From Haliea sp964022665 (lineage in GTDB: Bacteria; Pseudomonadota; Gammaproteobacteria; Pseudomonadales; Halieaceae): a stretch of 64,000 bases of DNA. The number at the start of each line of letters is the position of its first letter. Position 1 is the stretch's first letter. Made by a program: the position numbers and the translations under genes. This document shows positions 50,663 to 59,205 of this stretch, one piece after another. The DNA lies in assembly GCA_964022665.1 (NCBI GenBank), contig CAXIDF010000007.1, positions 62,001 through 126,000 of the forward strand, given 5' to 3'. Under the pieces are notes generated by a model. The model saw only the letters and a program-made list of their open reading frames with translations. It made no database searches and was not told where the DNA came from.

Positions 50663-52201
50663 ATGCAAGATGTGTATGCGCAATTGGTGAGCTATGTGCT
50701 CGGTGTCTGGCGTCATCGCTGGTTGGCGCTGGCCATGGCTTGGGTGTTGGCGCTTACGGGTTGGGCCTACGTATGGCAGATGCCGGAGTCCTACGTGGCG
50801 ACGGCGCGCATGCACGTGGATACCAACTCCGTGCTGCGGCCGTTGATGCGCGGCCTGACCGTCACACCGGATATCAATCAGCGTATCCAGATGATGAGCC
50901 AGACGCTGCTGAGCCGACCCAACCTTGAGCGGCTCGCGCGCATGACCGACCTCGACCTCGGTGCGACCAATGAGGCCGAGAAGGAAGCGTTGATCAAGCG
51001 CATGCAGCAGTCGATAAGTCTTTCTGGCAGTCGCGGCAACACCTCGCTGTATTCCATTGAGGTGACCCACCCGAACAGGGAGACCGCCCGGCGTGTGGCG
51101 CAGGCGCTGATTACCGTGTTCATTGAAAACTCCATGAGTGACAAGCGTGAGGACAGCTCCGATGCGCAGAGCTTCCTGCAGCAGCAGATCGCCGACTCGG
51201 AACGCCGCCTGGTGGAGGCGGAGCGCCGTCTTGCCCTGTTCAAGCAGGAGAATGTTGATGTGCTGCCCGGTGGTGGCGGTGATTATTACAGCCGCTTGCA
51301 GGAAACACGGGGTGCGTTGCAACAGGCACAGTTGCAGCTGCGCGAGGTGGAAAATCGCCGGCGTGAATTGCAGCGTCAGATAGAAGGGGAAGATCCGGTA
51401 TTCATCGCCGGAGGCTCCAGCGGCATGGCGCAGTCACCACTGGACGCTCGGGTGCAATCTCTGCAAATGCAGATGGATGGGTTGTTGGCCCGCTACACCG
51501 CCAAGCACCCTGAAGTGGTGCGTTTGCGAGGCCTGATTGAAGAGTTGGAAACGGAGCGGCAGGCCGATTACGCGCGCATGCGTGAGCAACCCGGGGCGTC
51601 ATTTGGCGGGCTGGCGAGCAGCCCAGTGTACCAGGGCATGCGCAGCATGCTGGCGCAAACCGAAGCGGAGGCCGCCGAGCTGCGGGTGCGGGTGGGTGAG
51701 TACGAGCGGCGTGCGGATGAGCTGGCGGCCAAGGTCAACCAGATCCCGGAAGTGGAGGCCGAACTCAAACAACTGAATCGCGACTACGATGTCATCGCCC
51801 GGCAGCACCAGCAGATGCTGGAACGGCGCGAGTCGGCTCGCCTGTCGGGTGATGTGGAGAGCACGGGTGGGGAGGTCAATTTCCGTGTGATTGATCCACC
51901 CTTTGTGCCGCGCAATCCAAGCAAGCCGAACAAGCTGCTGCTCAACGCCGGTGTTCTGGTGGTGGCCCTGGGTGCGGGTGTCGGCATAGCGCTATTGCTG
52001 ACCCTGTTGCACCCCATAGTTACCGATGCTCGCATGTTGGCCCACTCCACGGGGCTGCCATTGCTGGGCACCGTCACCTGGAACAAGTCGCCCGAAGAAA
52101 AGCGCAGTAGCCTCTGGCGTTTGGCAGGTTTTGTAGTGTGTGGTGGCGCGTTGTTGGTGACGTTTGCGGGCGTGCTGGTTGTGCCGGGGGTGTTGGCATG
52201 A
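50663..52201 (+). CDS. XrtA system chain-length determinant, Wzz/GumC-type
   Basis: The 512-aa polysaccharide co-polymerase has membrane helices at about 20-40 and 425-445, with a further hydrophobic stretch at the C terminus. The periplasmic coiled-coil region (about 170-390) includes RRLALFKQEN and EYERRADELAAKVNQIPEVEAEL, and the second helix is preceded by PFVPRNPSKPNK, the Pro-rich PCP motif. It sets polymer length with the separate cytoplasmic kinase encoded 58 bp downstream. Confidence 0.94.
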   Translation: MQDVYAQLVSYVLGVWRHRWLALAMAWVLALTGWAYVWQMPESYVATARMHVDTNSVLRPLMRGLTVTPDINQRIQMMSQTLLSRPNLERLARMTDLDLGATNEAEKEALIKRMQQSISLSGSRGNTSLYSIEVTHPNRETARRVAQALITVFIENSMSDKREDSSDAQSFLQQQIADSERRLVEAERRLALFKQENVDVLPGGGGDYYSRLQETRGALQQAQLQLREVENRRRELQRQIEGEDPVFIAGGSSGMAQSPLDARVQSLQMQMDGLLARYTAKHPEVVRLRGLIEELETERQADYARMREQPGASFGGLASSPVYQGMRSMLAQTEAEAAELRVRVGEYERRADELAAKVNQIPEVEAELKQLNRDYDVIARQHQQMLERRESARLSGDVESTGGEVNFRVIDPPFVPRNPSKPNKLLLNAGVLVVALGAGVGIALLLTLLHPIVTDARMLAHSTGLPLLGTVTWNKSPEEKRSSLWRLAGFVVCGGALLVTFAGVLVVPGVLA

Positions 52202-52259
52202 GGAATGGCAGGCCAGTGATGATCACAGGCAGCACTTTGAAAGGCCGGAGAGAGCAACA

Positions 52260-53225
52260 ATGAGCACGATCGAAAAGGCGCTGAGCCAGATGGAGGCCGC
52301 AAAACAGGCGCAACCTGATTCGCCGCAGAACACGGTGGAGCGCGCTGGTGAGGCGCAATCGGCGCCCGCTCAGGCCCAAAGTCAGAGTGAGGATGTCGGC
52401 GACTGGCAGCGGGGGGCGCAGGTTGATATCCCCTTTGATGCGCTGCACGCGCAGGGTTTCCTGACGCCGGCTATTCCCCGCAGCGCCATTGCGGAGGAGT
52501 TTCGCACCATCAAGCGTCCGTTGCTGAAGAATGCCTCCGGTAACTCAGTCAGCCCGATTCCGAATGCCAACCTGATCATGGTAACGAGCGCCCTGCAGGG
52601 CGACGGCAAGACCTTCTCCTCCATCAACCTCGCCCTCAGCATCGCCATGGAGCGGGACAAAACCGTACTGTTTGTCGATGCCGACGTGCTCAAGGCGACG
52701 GCGGGCCATCGGCTGGGTATACCGGCTGGTACGCCGGGCCTCATTGATGTCCTGCGCCGCGAGGCGAAGCCGGAGGATGTCATCCTGCGCACGAATATGG
52801 AGAAGCTGCGCATACTGCCCGCCGGTACCGCCGACGAGCACGCCACTGAACTGCTCGCCAGTGAGAATATGCACACGTTCATGTTGGAGCTGTCCGCGCG
52901 CTATCCCGACCGCATCATTGTGTTTGATTCCCCGCCTTTGCTGCTGACTACCGAGGCCGGTGTTCTCGCGAGTTTCATGGGCCAGATCGTATTTGTCGCC
53001 TCGGCCGATATCACGCCACAGCACGCCGTGAAAGAGGCTCTGGAGCACATTGGTGAAGACAAGATGGTCGCAGTAATGTTGAACCGCGCGTCGCGCCGGC
53101 GCATGGGCTTGTTCGGTATGGGCGTGGGCTACGGCTACGGTTACGGCTATGGCTACGGCTACGGTGGCCGTGCTGAAGCGGCCGAGGCCGCGGATCAGGA
53201 TGCAGCGAGGGCGATGAACCCGTGA
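52260..53225 (+). CDS. XrtA-associated tyrosine autokinase (BY-kinase)
   Basis: The 321-aa cytoplasmic kinase has a Walker A region QGDGKTFSS (Lys117), Walker A' LFVDADVLKA and Walker B IIVFDSPPLL. Its C-terminal tail carries six consecutive Gly-Tyr units (about 290-301), the autophosphorylated Tyr cluster. It partners the Wzz-type protein and is presumably reversed by the phosphatase at 38326. ATG 52260 is used; the longer frame overlaps the previous gene. GTGA overlap links it to the next gene. Confidence 0.94.
   Translation: MSTIEKALSQMEAAKQAQPDSPQNTVERAGEAQSAPAQAQSQSEDVGDWQRGAQVDIPFDALHAQGFLTPAIPRSAIAEEFRTIKRPLLKNASGNSVSPIPNANLIMVTSALQGDGKTFSSINLALSIAMERDKTVLFVDADVLKATAGHRLGIPAGTPGLIDVLRREAKPEDVILRTNMEKLRILPAGTADEHATELLASENMHTFMLELSARYPDRIIVFDSPPLLLTTEAGVLASFMGQIVFVASADITPQHAVKEALEHIGEDKMVAVMLNRASRRRMGLFGMGVGYGYGYGYGYGYGGRAEAAEAADQDAARAMNP
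53127..53162 (+). repeat. Tandem GGCTAC repeat encoding (Gly-Tyr)6
   Basis: Six 6-bp units, with single third-position changes in units 3 and 4, encode the Tyr-rich kinase tail. Copy number could vary by slippage and change the number of phosphorylatable Tyr residues. Confidence 0.85.
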
Positions 53226-54796
53226 AACTAGGCCAAAAATCCGTCTCCAAAGTCTGTGGCGCATCCGAGTGCGCTTCGTCCAGCCATCCAGTGCCGCACA
53301 CCTCTCGTGCTGGGCTAACTGCGCTGACGGCGGTGGCTGCTTTGCTTGCGCTCCCGGCGCAGGCTGCCGAGTGGGAGACCAATGTTGGCCTGTCAGTCGG
53401 CGGCTATTACTCTGACAACATCTGTCTAGCACCGAACAACAAAGAGGGCGAGGCGGTAGCAACGGCCCGACCGGACGTCAGCGTTACCGGCCGCGGCGCG
53501 CGCGGTAACGTGAATCTGCAGGCGGCGGTGGAGTACAACTCGTTGGGGGACAGCGACCTGGAGTGTGAAACCGGTCAGGCTTCGCAGTTGAGCAATCGCA
53601 AGTCGTTTATCCCCAGCGTTCGTTTCAATAGCGACTATGAACTGGTGGAAGACTGGCTACAGGTGGATGCAGCGGCCTCTGCGCGAGAGAACTCGCTGAA
53701 TCCCTTCGGTCCACCGGGCACCGGCAATGGGCGCGACAACACCAATATCGTCTACGACTACACTGTAGGGGCATTGTTGCAGCGTCGGCTGGCACAGACG
53801 GCCAACCTGCGCTTGCGTTACGCTTACAATGAGCAGTTCAACGATGCCGACATTTATGGTAATAGCGATGAAGATCGCGTCGAATTTGATCTCGACACCT
53901 TGCCGGGTCAGGGACGCTTTAGCGCGGGCCTGGGCGGGCAGTACAGCAAAATCAATTACGAAGCCACGGACTTTCAGCCCGCCTTTGACAATGAACTGTC
54001 GAACGCCGAATTCCGTCTTGCCTTTCAGGTGCTGGACAGCTGGCAGATCAACGGCCTGGCTGGCGAAGAATGGAACGAATTCACCAGCCAGCGCGAGGAT
54101 ATTGACGGTAGCTACTGGGACGTAGGAATCCGCTGGACGCCCAACCCCCGTGTCGAGGTCAATGTCGGTACCGGTGAGCGTTTTTTCGGCAGCACACCTC
54201 GGGCAGATATACGTTACCGTCACAAGCGCAGTGAACTGAGTGCGAGCTACGTGCGCACGCTGACTCTACCGCGCACGCTGCGCGGATCCGACGCAGGTCT
54301 CGTTGACCCCAACGATCCTTTCGGCCCTGGCTTTGGTGAACTACCGGGGGATCTCCTCGGGAATGAGGGTCAGCCCACGTTCATCGGAAATTCGCCGGTG
54401 CTGGACGAACGTTTCGAGTTGCGCTATCGCTTTGAGGCGCGGAGAAGCTCCGTCACGCTTTCGGCTTCCGATTCACGGCAACAGCGAGCCGACGACGGCT
54501 CCGAGGCAACGTTCAGCGAGGCGGGTGTTACATTTACCCGCAATCTGTCCACCACTTTGTCGGCCAATGCCCGCTTGCGTTGGTACGAGCGCGAGGGGCA
54601 GGAGGCGGATGGCGGCAACTTCAACGGCTTCGGGCAGGATAGCGAAACCTGGCTGGCCGGTTTCGGGCTTACGCGCCGACTGGGTAATGACACAACCCTC
54701 ACGCTCGCCTACCAGTTCCTGACACAGGACTCGGAATTCGCGCTGAACAACTATGACGAGAACCGCGTCACGTTCAACGTCAGACACGCTTTCTAG
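53222..54796 (+). CDS. PEP-CTERM system-associated outer-membrane protein
   Basis: The 524-aa product has a signal peptide preceded by an extended N region (cleavage near residue 49, ALPAQAAEWE). The rest is a series of amphipathic beta-strands ending FNVRHAF with terminal Phe, an outer-membrane beta-barrel of the TIGR03016 type found in XrtA loci. It may be the polymer exit pore or barrel partner of the export lipoprotein. GTG 53222 overlaps the kinase stop. Confidence 0.88.
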   Translation: MKLGQKSVSKVCGASECASSSHPVPHTSRAGLTALTAVAALLALPAQAAEWETNVGLSVGGYYSDNICLAPNNKEGEAVATARPDVSVTGRGARGNVNLQAAVEYNSLGDSDLECETGQASQLSNRKSFIPSVRFNSDYELVEDWLQVDAAASARENSLNPFGPPGTGNGRDNTNIVYDYTVGALLQRRLAQTANLRLRYAYNEQFNDADIYGNSDEDRVEFDLDTLPGQGRFSAGLGGQYSKINYEATDFQPAFDNELSNAEFRLAFQVLDSWQINGLAGEEWNEFTSQREDIDGSYWDVGIRWTPNPRVEVNVGTGERFFGSTPRADIRYRHKRSELSASYVRTLTLPRTLRGSDAGLVDPNDPFGPGFGELPGDLLGNEGQPTFIGNSPVLDERFELRYRFEARRSSVTLSASDSRQQRADDGSEATFSEAGVTFTRNLSTTLSANARLRWYEREGQEADGGNFNGFGQDSETWLAGFGLTRRLGNDTTLTLAYQFLTQDSEFALNNYDENRVTFNVRHAF

Positions 54797-54805
54797 GACG
54801 CAGCC

Positions 54806-55942
54806 ATGGCGATTGAACAGACGGCCGCGCGCATTCTCTGTGTGGTGGGTGCGAGGCCCAATTTCATGAAAATTGCGCCCATCATGCGCGCCTTCAACGC
54901 GCCTGACAGCGGGTTGCAGGCGAGCCTGGTGCACACAGGGCAGCACTACGATGCGGCGATGAAGCATGCCTTCTTCGAACAGCTGCATATCCCGGAGCCG
55001 GATGTGGACCTGGGTGTAGGTTCGGGTACCCACGCCGAGCAAACCGCGCAGATCATGCTCAAGTTCGAGCCGGTGCTGGATGCCCAGCGTCCCGCCGCTG
55101 TGCTGGTAGTGGGTGATGTGAATTCCACTATCGCCTGCGCGCTGGTTGCGGTGAAGAAAGGCATCCCGGTGATACATGTAGAAGCAGGGCTGCGCAGTGG
55201 CGACCGCGGCATGCCGGAAGAAATCAACCGCATTCTCACCGATCAGTTGTCGGATCTGCTATTCACGACCGAGGCCTCGGCGGCGGACAACCTCGAGCGC
55301 GAAGGTATCAGCCGTGACAAGGTGCACTTTGTCGGCAACGTGATGATCGATACCCTGCACTACAATCTGGCCTCTGCAACACCCTCTGCCCACACGCTGG
55401 CAAAAGCCGGCGCCTCATTCACGCAGGGCTATGGCCTGCTGACCCTGCATCGTCCGTCCAATGTGGACGATGCTACGGTGTTGCGTCGCCTGCTCACCGA
55501 ACTCGCCGGGATCAGCCGCGAAACACCGCTGGTATTCCCGGTTCACCCGCGCACGCGGGCCCGCATCGGTGAAGCGGGGCTGGACGCCTTACTCAGTGAT
55601 GCGAACATTCTCCTTCTGCCGCCCCAGGGTTACCTGGAGATGCTCGGCCTGATGCGCGATGCGCGTATGGTGCTCACGGATTCCGGTGGCATTCAGGAGG
55701 AAACCACCGCACTCGGTGTGCCCTGCATAACGCTGCGCGAGAGTACGGAGCGCCCCATTACCGTTGCGCAGGGTACCAATACCATTGTGGGCACCGATGC
55801 AGCGGCCATACGCAAGGCGTACCGCGAGGTGATGGATGTGGGCGGCAAGGCCGGGCGTCAGCCGCAGCACTGGGACGGGCAGACCGCCCAGCGCATTGCA
55901 GCCATTCTGGCGCGCTGGTGTGCGGACGGGCGCGCGGCATGA
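54806..55942 (+). CDS. wecB: UDP-N-acetylglucosamine 2-epimerase
   Basis: The 378-aa non-hydrolysing epimerase has VVGARPNFMKIAPI, HTGQHYD, H-V-E-A-G-L-R-S-G-D and LTDSGGIQEE, all WecB signatures. It makes UDP-ManNAc from UDP-GlcNAc. It overlaps the deacetylase by 4 bp. With the 45918 and 46940 genes it gives three HexNAc-derived precursors for one polymer. Confidence 0.93.
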   Translation: MAIEQTAARILCVVGARPNFMKIAPIMRAFNAPDSGLQASLVHTGQHYDAAMKHAFFEQLHIPEPDVDLGVGSGTHAEQTAQIMLKFEPVLDAQRPAAVLVVGDVNSTIACALVAVKKGIPVIHVEAGLRSGDRGMPEEINRILTDQLSDLLFTTEASAADNLEREGISRDKVHFVGNVMIDTLHYNLASATPSAHTLAKAGASFTQGYGLLTLHRPSNVDDATVLRRLLTELAGISRETPLVFPVHPRTRARIGEAGLDALLSDANILLLPPQGYLEMLGLMRDARMVLTDSGGIQEETTALGVPCITLRESTERPITVAQGTNTIVGTDAAAIRKAYREVMDVGGKAGRQPQHWDGQTAQRIAAILARWCADGRAA

Positions 55943-56865
55943 GCACGCAAGCCTCCTCCCGCCTGAATGCCATGACCGTCGACGTCGAGGATTACTTTCA
56001 GGTTTCGGCCTTCGAGCCCCACATCAAGCGGTCGGCCTGGGACACGACACCGTTGCGCGTGCAGGCGAATGTCGAACGTATTCTGGATCTGTTTGCAGAG
56101 CATGGCGTGAAAGCGACGTTCTTTACCCTCGGTTGGGTGGCGCAGCGTCACCCCGGCATTGTGCAGCGCATCGTAGCTGAAGGCCATGAGCTGGCCAGCC
56201 ACGGTTGGGAGCACATTCGCGCCAACACGCAGCGCCCGGCGGAATTCGCCGATGACGTCCGCCGCACCAAGGCTTTTCTCGAAGACATCGGCGGTGTTGC
56301 TGTGCAGGGTTATCGGGCAGCCAGTTATTCCATTGGCCGCGACAACCTCTGGGCGTTGGACGCGCTGGCGGATGCAGGCTATCACTACAGCTCCAGCATT
56401 GCGCCACTGCGGCACGATTTGTATGGCATGCCCGAGGCACCACGCTTTGCCTTTGCGGCGGCGTCTGGGCGCCTGGCGGAAATTCCAGTCACCACCCTGC
56501 CGCTGGCAGGGCGCAATATCAACTGTGGTGGCGGAGGCTGGTTTCGCCTGTTTCCCTACGCGTTTTCACGCTGGGCGTTGCGGCGCATCAACGAACGCGA
56601 ACAGCAAAGCGGGCATTTCTACTTCCACCCCTGGGAAATCGACCCGGCGCAACCGCGCCCTGCAGGCCTTACGGCCCGCACGCGCTTTCGTCACTACCTG
56701 AACCTGAACCGCATGCAGCCGCGCCTGCGGCAGTTGCTTGTCGATTTTCGCTGGGGCCGCATGGACCGTGTGTTCGCAGACGCTATCGCGGCGCCCGCCA
56801 GACTACAGCAACCGGCGTTCGCGACGGGGCAGGCCAACAGTCTACGCGGGAGTGCCGGGGCGTGA
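55939..56865 (+). CDS. XrtA system polysaccharide deacetylase
   Basis: The 308-aa NodB-fold enzyme opens with the metal-binding T-V-D-V-E-D-Y-F motif, has HELASHGWEH (metal His) and RAASYSIG, and a C-terminal DUF3473-type extension (FYFHPWEIDP). There is no signal peptide, as usual in this XrtA subfamily. It would remove N-acetyl groups from the polymer or its lipid-linked precursor. ATG 55939 overlaps the wecB stop (ATGA), and its own stop overlaps the next GTG. Confidence 0.92.
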   Translation: MSTQASSRLNAMTVDVEDYFQVSAFEPHIKRSAWDTTPLRVQANVERILDLFAEHGVKATFFTLGWVAQRHPGIVQRIVAEGHELASHGWEHIRANTQRPAEFADDVRRTKAFLEDIGGVAVQGYRAASYSIGRDNLWALDALADAGYHYSSSIAPLRHDLYGMPEAPRFAFAAASGRLAEIPVTTLPLAGRNINCGGGGWFRLFPYAFSRWALRRINEREQQSGHFYFHPWEIDPAQPRPAGLTARTRFRHYLNLNRMQPRLRQLLVDFRWGRMDRVFADAIAAPARLQQPAFATGQANSLRGSAGA

Positions 56866-57893
56866 CGCTGCGAGTCCGCGCTGCCGAAGCTACTGACGAG
56901 CCGGCCTGGGAACGGTTTGTTGCGCAGTGTGAGCAGGCCACCTTTTTCCACCGTTTCGGTTGGCGCCGCGTACTCGAAGGCGCCTTGGGCCACCGCTGTC
57001 ACTTTCTGCTTGCGGAAGAGGGCGGTGAGATCGTGGGTGTGCTGCCCTTGGCAGAAGTGCGCAGCCGGCTGTTCGGTAACAAGCTGGCGGGGCTGCCGTT
57101 CTGTGTGTATGGCGGCATTGCGACGCAGCACCCCGAGGCCGCTTGCCTGTTGCGGAGTGAAGCCGCGGCAATGGCGACCACTTTGGGGGTAGATGCGCTC
57201 GAGCTGCGCAGTCTCGAGGTGAGCGATAGCGGCTGGCCGGTCAAGGAGCTGTACTACACCTTTCGCAAGCCGATCACCGCAGACAACGATGCAAACCTGA
57301 AAGCCATACCCAACCGACAGCGGGCCATGATCCGCAAGGGCATCAAGGAGGGCCTTGCGGGCGAAGAGGTCGAGGGCACGCAGCGCTTGTATCGTGTTTA
57401 CGCCGAAAGCGTGCGCAACCTGGGTACGCCAGTGTTCAGCAGGCGCTATCTGGACGCGCTGCGCCACGAGTTTGCCGAGGATTGTCGCGTATTGATGATC
57501 CGTCAGGGCGATGAAGACGTGGCGGGTGTGATGAGTTTCTACTTCCGCAATGAAGTCTTGCCCTATTACGGTGGCAGCATTGCGCGGGCCCGCACAATAC
57601 GTGGATGCAATCACTTCATGTACTGGGAACTCATGCGCCGCAGTGCTGAAGAAGGTATCACCGTGTACGATTTCGGGCGCAGCAAGCGCGAAACCGGGCC
57701 CTTCGAATTCAAGAAGAACTGGGGATTTGAGCCGCAGGCGCTGCCCTATGAGTACTTTCTGGTCAAAAGTGCACAGGTGCCGGACGTGAACCCCAGTAAC
57801 CCGAAGTACCGGCTGCTGGTTAATGCCTGGCAGCGCCTGCCATTGCCGGTGGCAAACCTGCTGGGGCCGCCATTGGCCCGCAGTCTGGGTTAG
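56862..57893 (+). CDS. FemAB-like XrtA/PEP-CTERM system protein
   Basis: The 343-aa GNAT-fold FemAB-type protein opens ATDEPAWERFVAQ and has FFHRFGWRRVLEGALG, RNLGTPVFSRRYLD and YDFGRSKRETGPFEFKKNWGFEPQ, strongly typical of the XrtA-associated family. FemAB proteins transfer aminoacyl groups; here the acceptor may be an amino sugar exposed by the deacetylase next door, which is inference. It starts at GTG 56862 in a 4-bp overlap. Confidence 0.9.
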   Translation: MTLRVRAAEATDEPAWERFVAQCEQATFFHRFGWRRVLEGALGHRCHFLLAEEGGEIVGVLPLAEVRSRLFGNKLAGLPFCVYGGIATQHPEAACLLRSEAAAMATTLGVDALELRSLEVSDSGWPVKELYYTFRKPITADNDANLKAIPNRQRAMIRKGIKEGLAGEEVEGTQRLYRVYAESVRNLGTPVFSRRYLDALRHEFAEDCRVLMIRQGDEDVAGVMSFYFRNEVLPYYGGSIARARTIRGCNHFMYWELMRRSAEEGITVYDFGRSKRETGPFEFKKNWGFEPQALPYEYFLVKSAQVPDVNPSNPKYRLLVNAWQRLPLPVANLLGPPLARSLG

Positions 57894-57897
57894 GCCG

Positions 57898-59205
57898 ATG
57901 ACAGCGGGCGGCGCGGAATCGCGGAAACAGGAGGTGGCACACTCCGGCGAGGAAGCGCGCCGCCAACCCCTGCTGTTTCTGTGCCACCGTATTCCCTACC
58001 CGCCGAACAAAGGCGACAAGATTCGGTCTTTTCATCTATTGCATCATTTGAGCCAGCACTTCGAGATCCACCTCGGCAGTTTTGTCGACGATCCGGAGGA
58101 CTGGCCGTGGGCACCCGAACTGGAGAAATACTGCGCGAGTGTGTTTCTTCGTCCGCTCAAGCCGCGGCTCGCCACGCTGCGCAGTGCGCGCGGCTTGCTC
58201 ACAGGGCAAGCGCTCTCTGTGCCGTATTATCAGGATCGTGAGCTGCGGCAATGGGCAGCGGGCGTCGCGACGCAGCACAACATCCGTCACGCGATAGTCT
58301 ATTCATCATCAATGGCGCAGTTTCTGCCGGCGCGCGTTCCCTTTCAGCGCAAGGTGATTGATTTCGTGGATGTGGATTCCGACAAGTGGCAGCAGTATGC
58401 GGCGCAGAAGCCCTGGCCCCTGAGCTGGGTGTATCGCCGCGAAGCGCGCTGCCTGTTGGCGCTGGAGCAGGCGCTGGCCAGGCAATTCGATGCCGGGCTG
58501 TTTGTCTCCTCGGCCGAGGCGGATCTGTTTCATCAGCTGTCCCCGGACACGGCGCACAAGATCGGTTTCTACAACAACGGCGTGAACTGCGAGTACTTTG
58601 ATCCCGAACTTGACGAGGACGATCTTCAACTGAACCCCTACCCGGAACAGGCTCTTCCACTGGTCTTCACCGGTGCGATGGATTACTGGCCGAATGTGGA
58701 CGCCGTGCTCTGGTTTGTGCGTGAGGTGCTCCCGGAGCTGCGCCGGCAATACCCGCAGGTCACGTTTACTATCGTCGGTGGTAGCCCGACTCGTGCGGTG
58801 CGACAGTTAGCACAGGAGCCAGGCGTGGCCGTCACCGGCCGCGTGCCGGATGTGCGCCCCTATCTCAAGTATGCCTTTGCCGCCGTGGCGCCCATGCGGG
58901 TGGCGCGCGGGGTTCAGAATAAGGTGCTAGAGGCCATGGCCATGGCGCGGCCGGTGCTGGTCAGTGCCCGGGGGCTGGAGGGCATCGCGGCGGAGGACGG
59001 GCAGAGCGTGCTGTTGGCCGAGACGGCGATGGATTACGGTCGACTGCTTGGCAGGCTTCTGCAGGGGGACTACCCGGAGCTGGGGAAGAGTGCGCGTCAG
59101 TGCGTGTTGCAGGGCTTCAGCTGGGACGAGAACCTGCCGGAAGTGGTGTTGTTATTGGGTAAGAACGCCGCGCAGCCGCGGTATGCGAAGGAAACATTGG
59201 AATGA
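57898..59205 (+). CDS. XrtA system glycosyltransferase (TIGR03087 type)
   Basis: The 435-aa GT-B enzyme has the family opening LLFLCHRIPYPPNKGDKIRSFHLL and a C-terminal GT4 domain with FTGAMDYWPNVDA, VTGRVPDVRPYLKYA and VQNKVLEAMAMARPVL. It adds a sugar to the growing lipid-linked repeat unit in the cytoplasm. ATG 57898 is chosen because earlier in-frame starts lie inside the FemAB gene. It overlaps the exosortase start by 4 bp. Confidence 0.92.
   Translation: MTAGGAESRKQEVAHSGEEARRQPLLFLCHRIPYPPNKGDKIRSFHLLHHLSQHFEIHLGSFVDDPEDWPWAPELEKYCASVFLRPLKPRLATLRSARGLLTGQALSVPYYQDRELRQWAAGVATQHNIRHAIVYSSSMAQFLPARVPFQRKVIDFVDVDSDKWQQYAAQKPWPLSWVYRREARCLLALEQALARQFDAGLFVSSAEADLFHQLSPDTAHKIGFYNNGVNCEYFDPELDEDDLQLNPYPEQALPLVFTGAMDYWPNVDAVLWFVREVLPELRRQYPQVTFTIVGGSPTRAVRQLAQEPGVAVTGRVPDVRPYLKYAFAAVAPMRVARGVQNKVLEAMAMARPVLVSARGLEGIAAEDGQSVLLAETAMDYGRLLGRLLQGDYPELGKSARQCVLQGFSWDENLPEVVLLLGKNAAQPRYAKETLE

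Noticed and set aside
53127..53162. Short tandem repeat considered as a CRISPR-like or satellite array
   Set aside because: It is in frame inside the kinase gene and encodes the expected Tyr-rich tail; there are no spacers.
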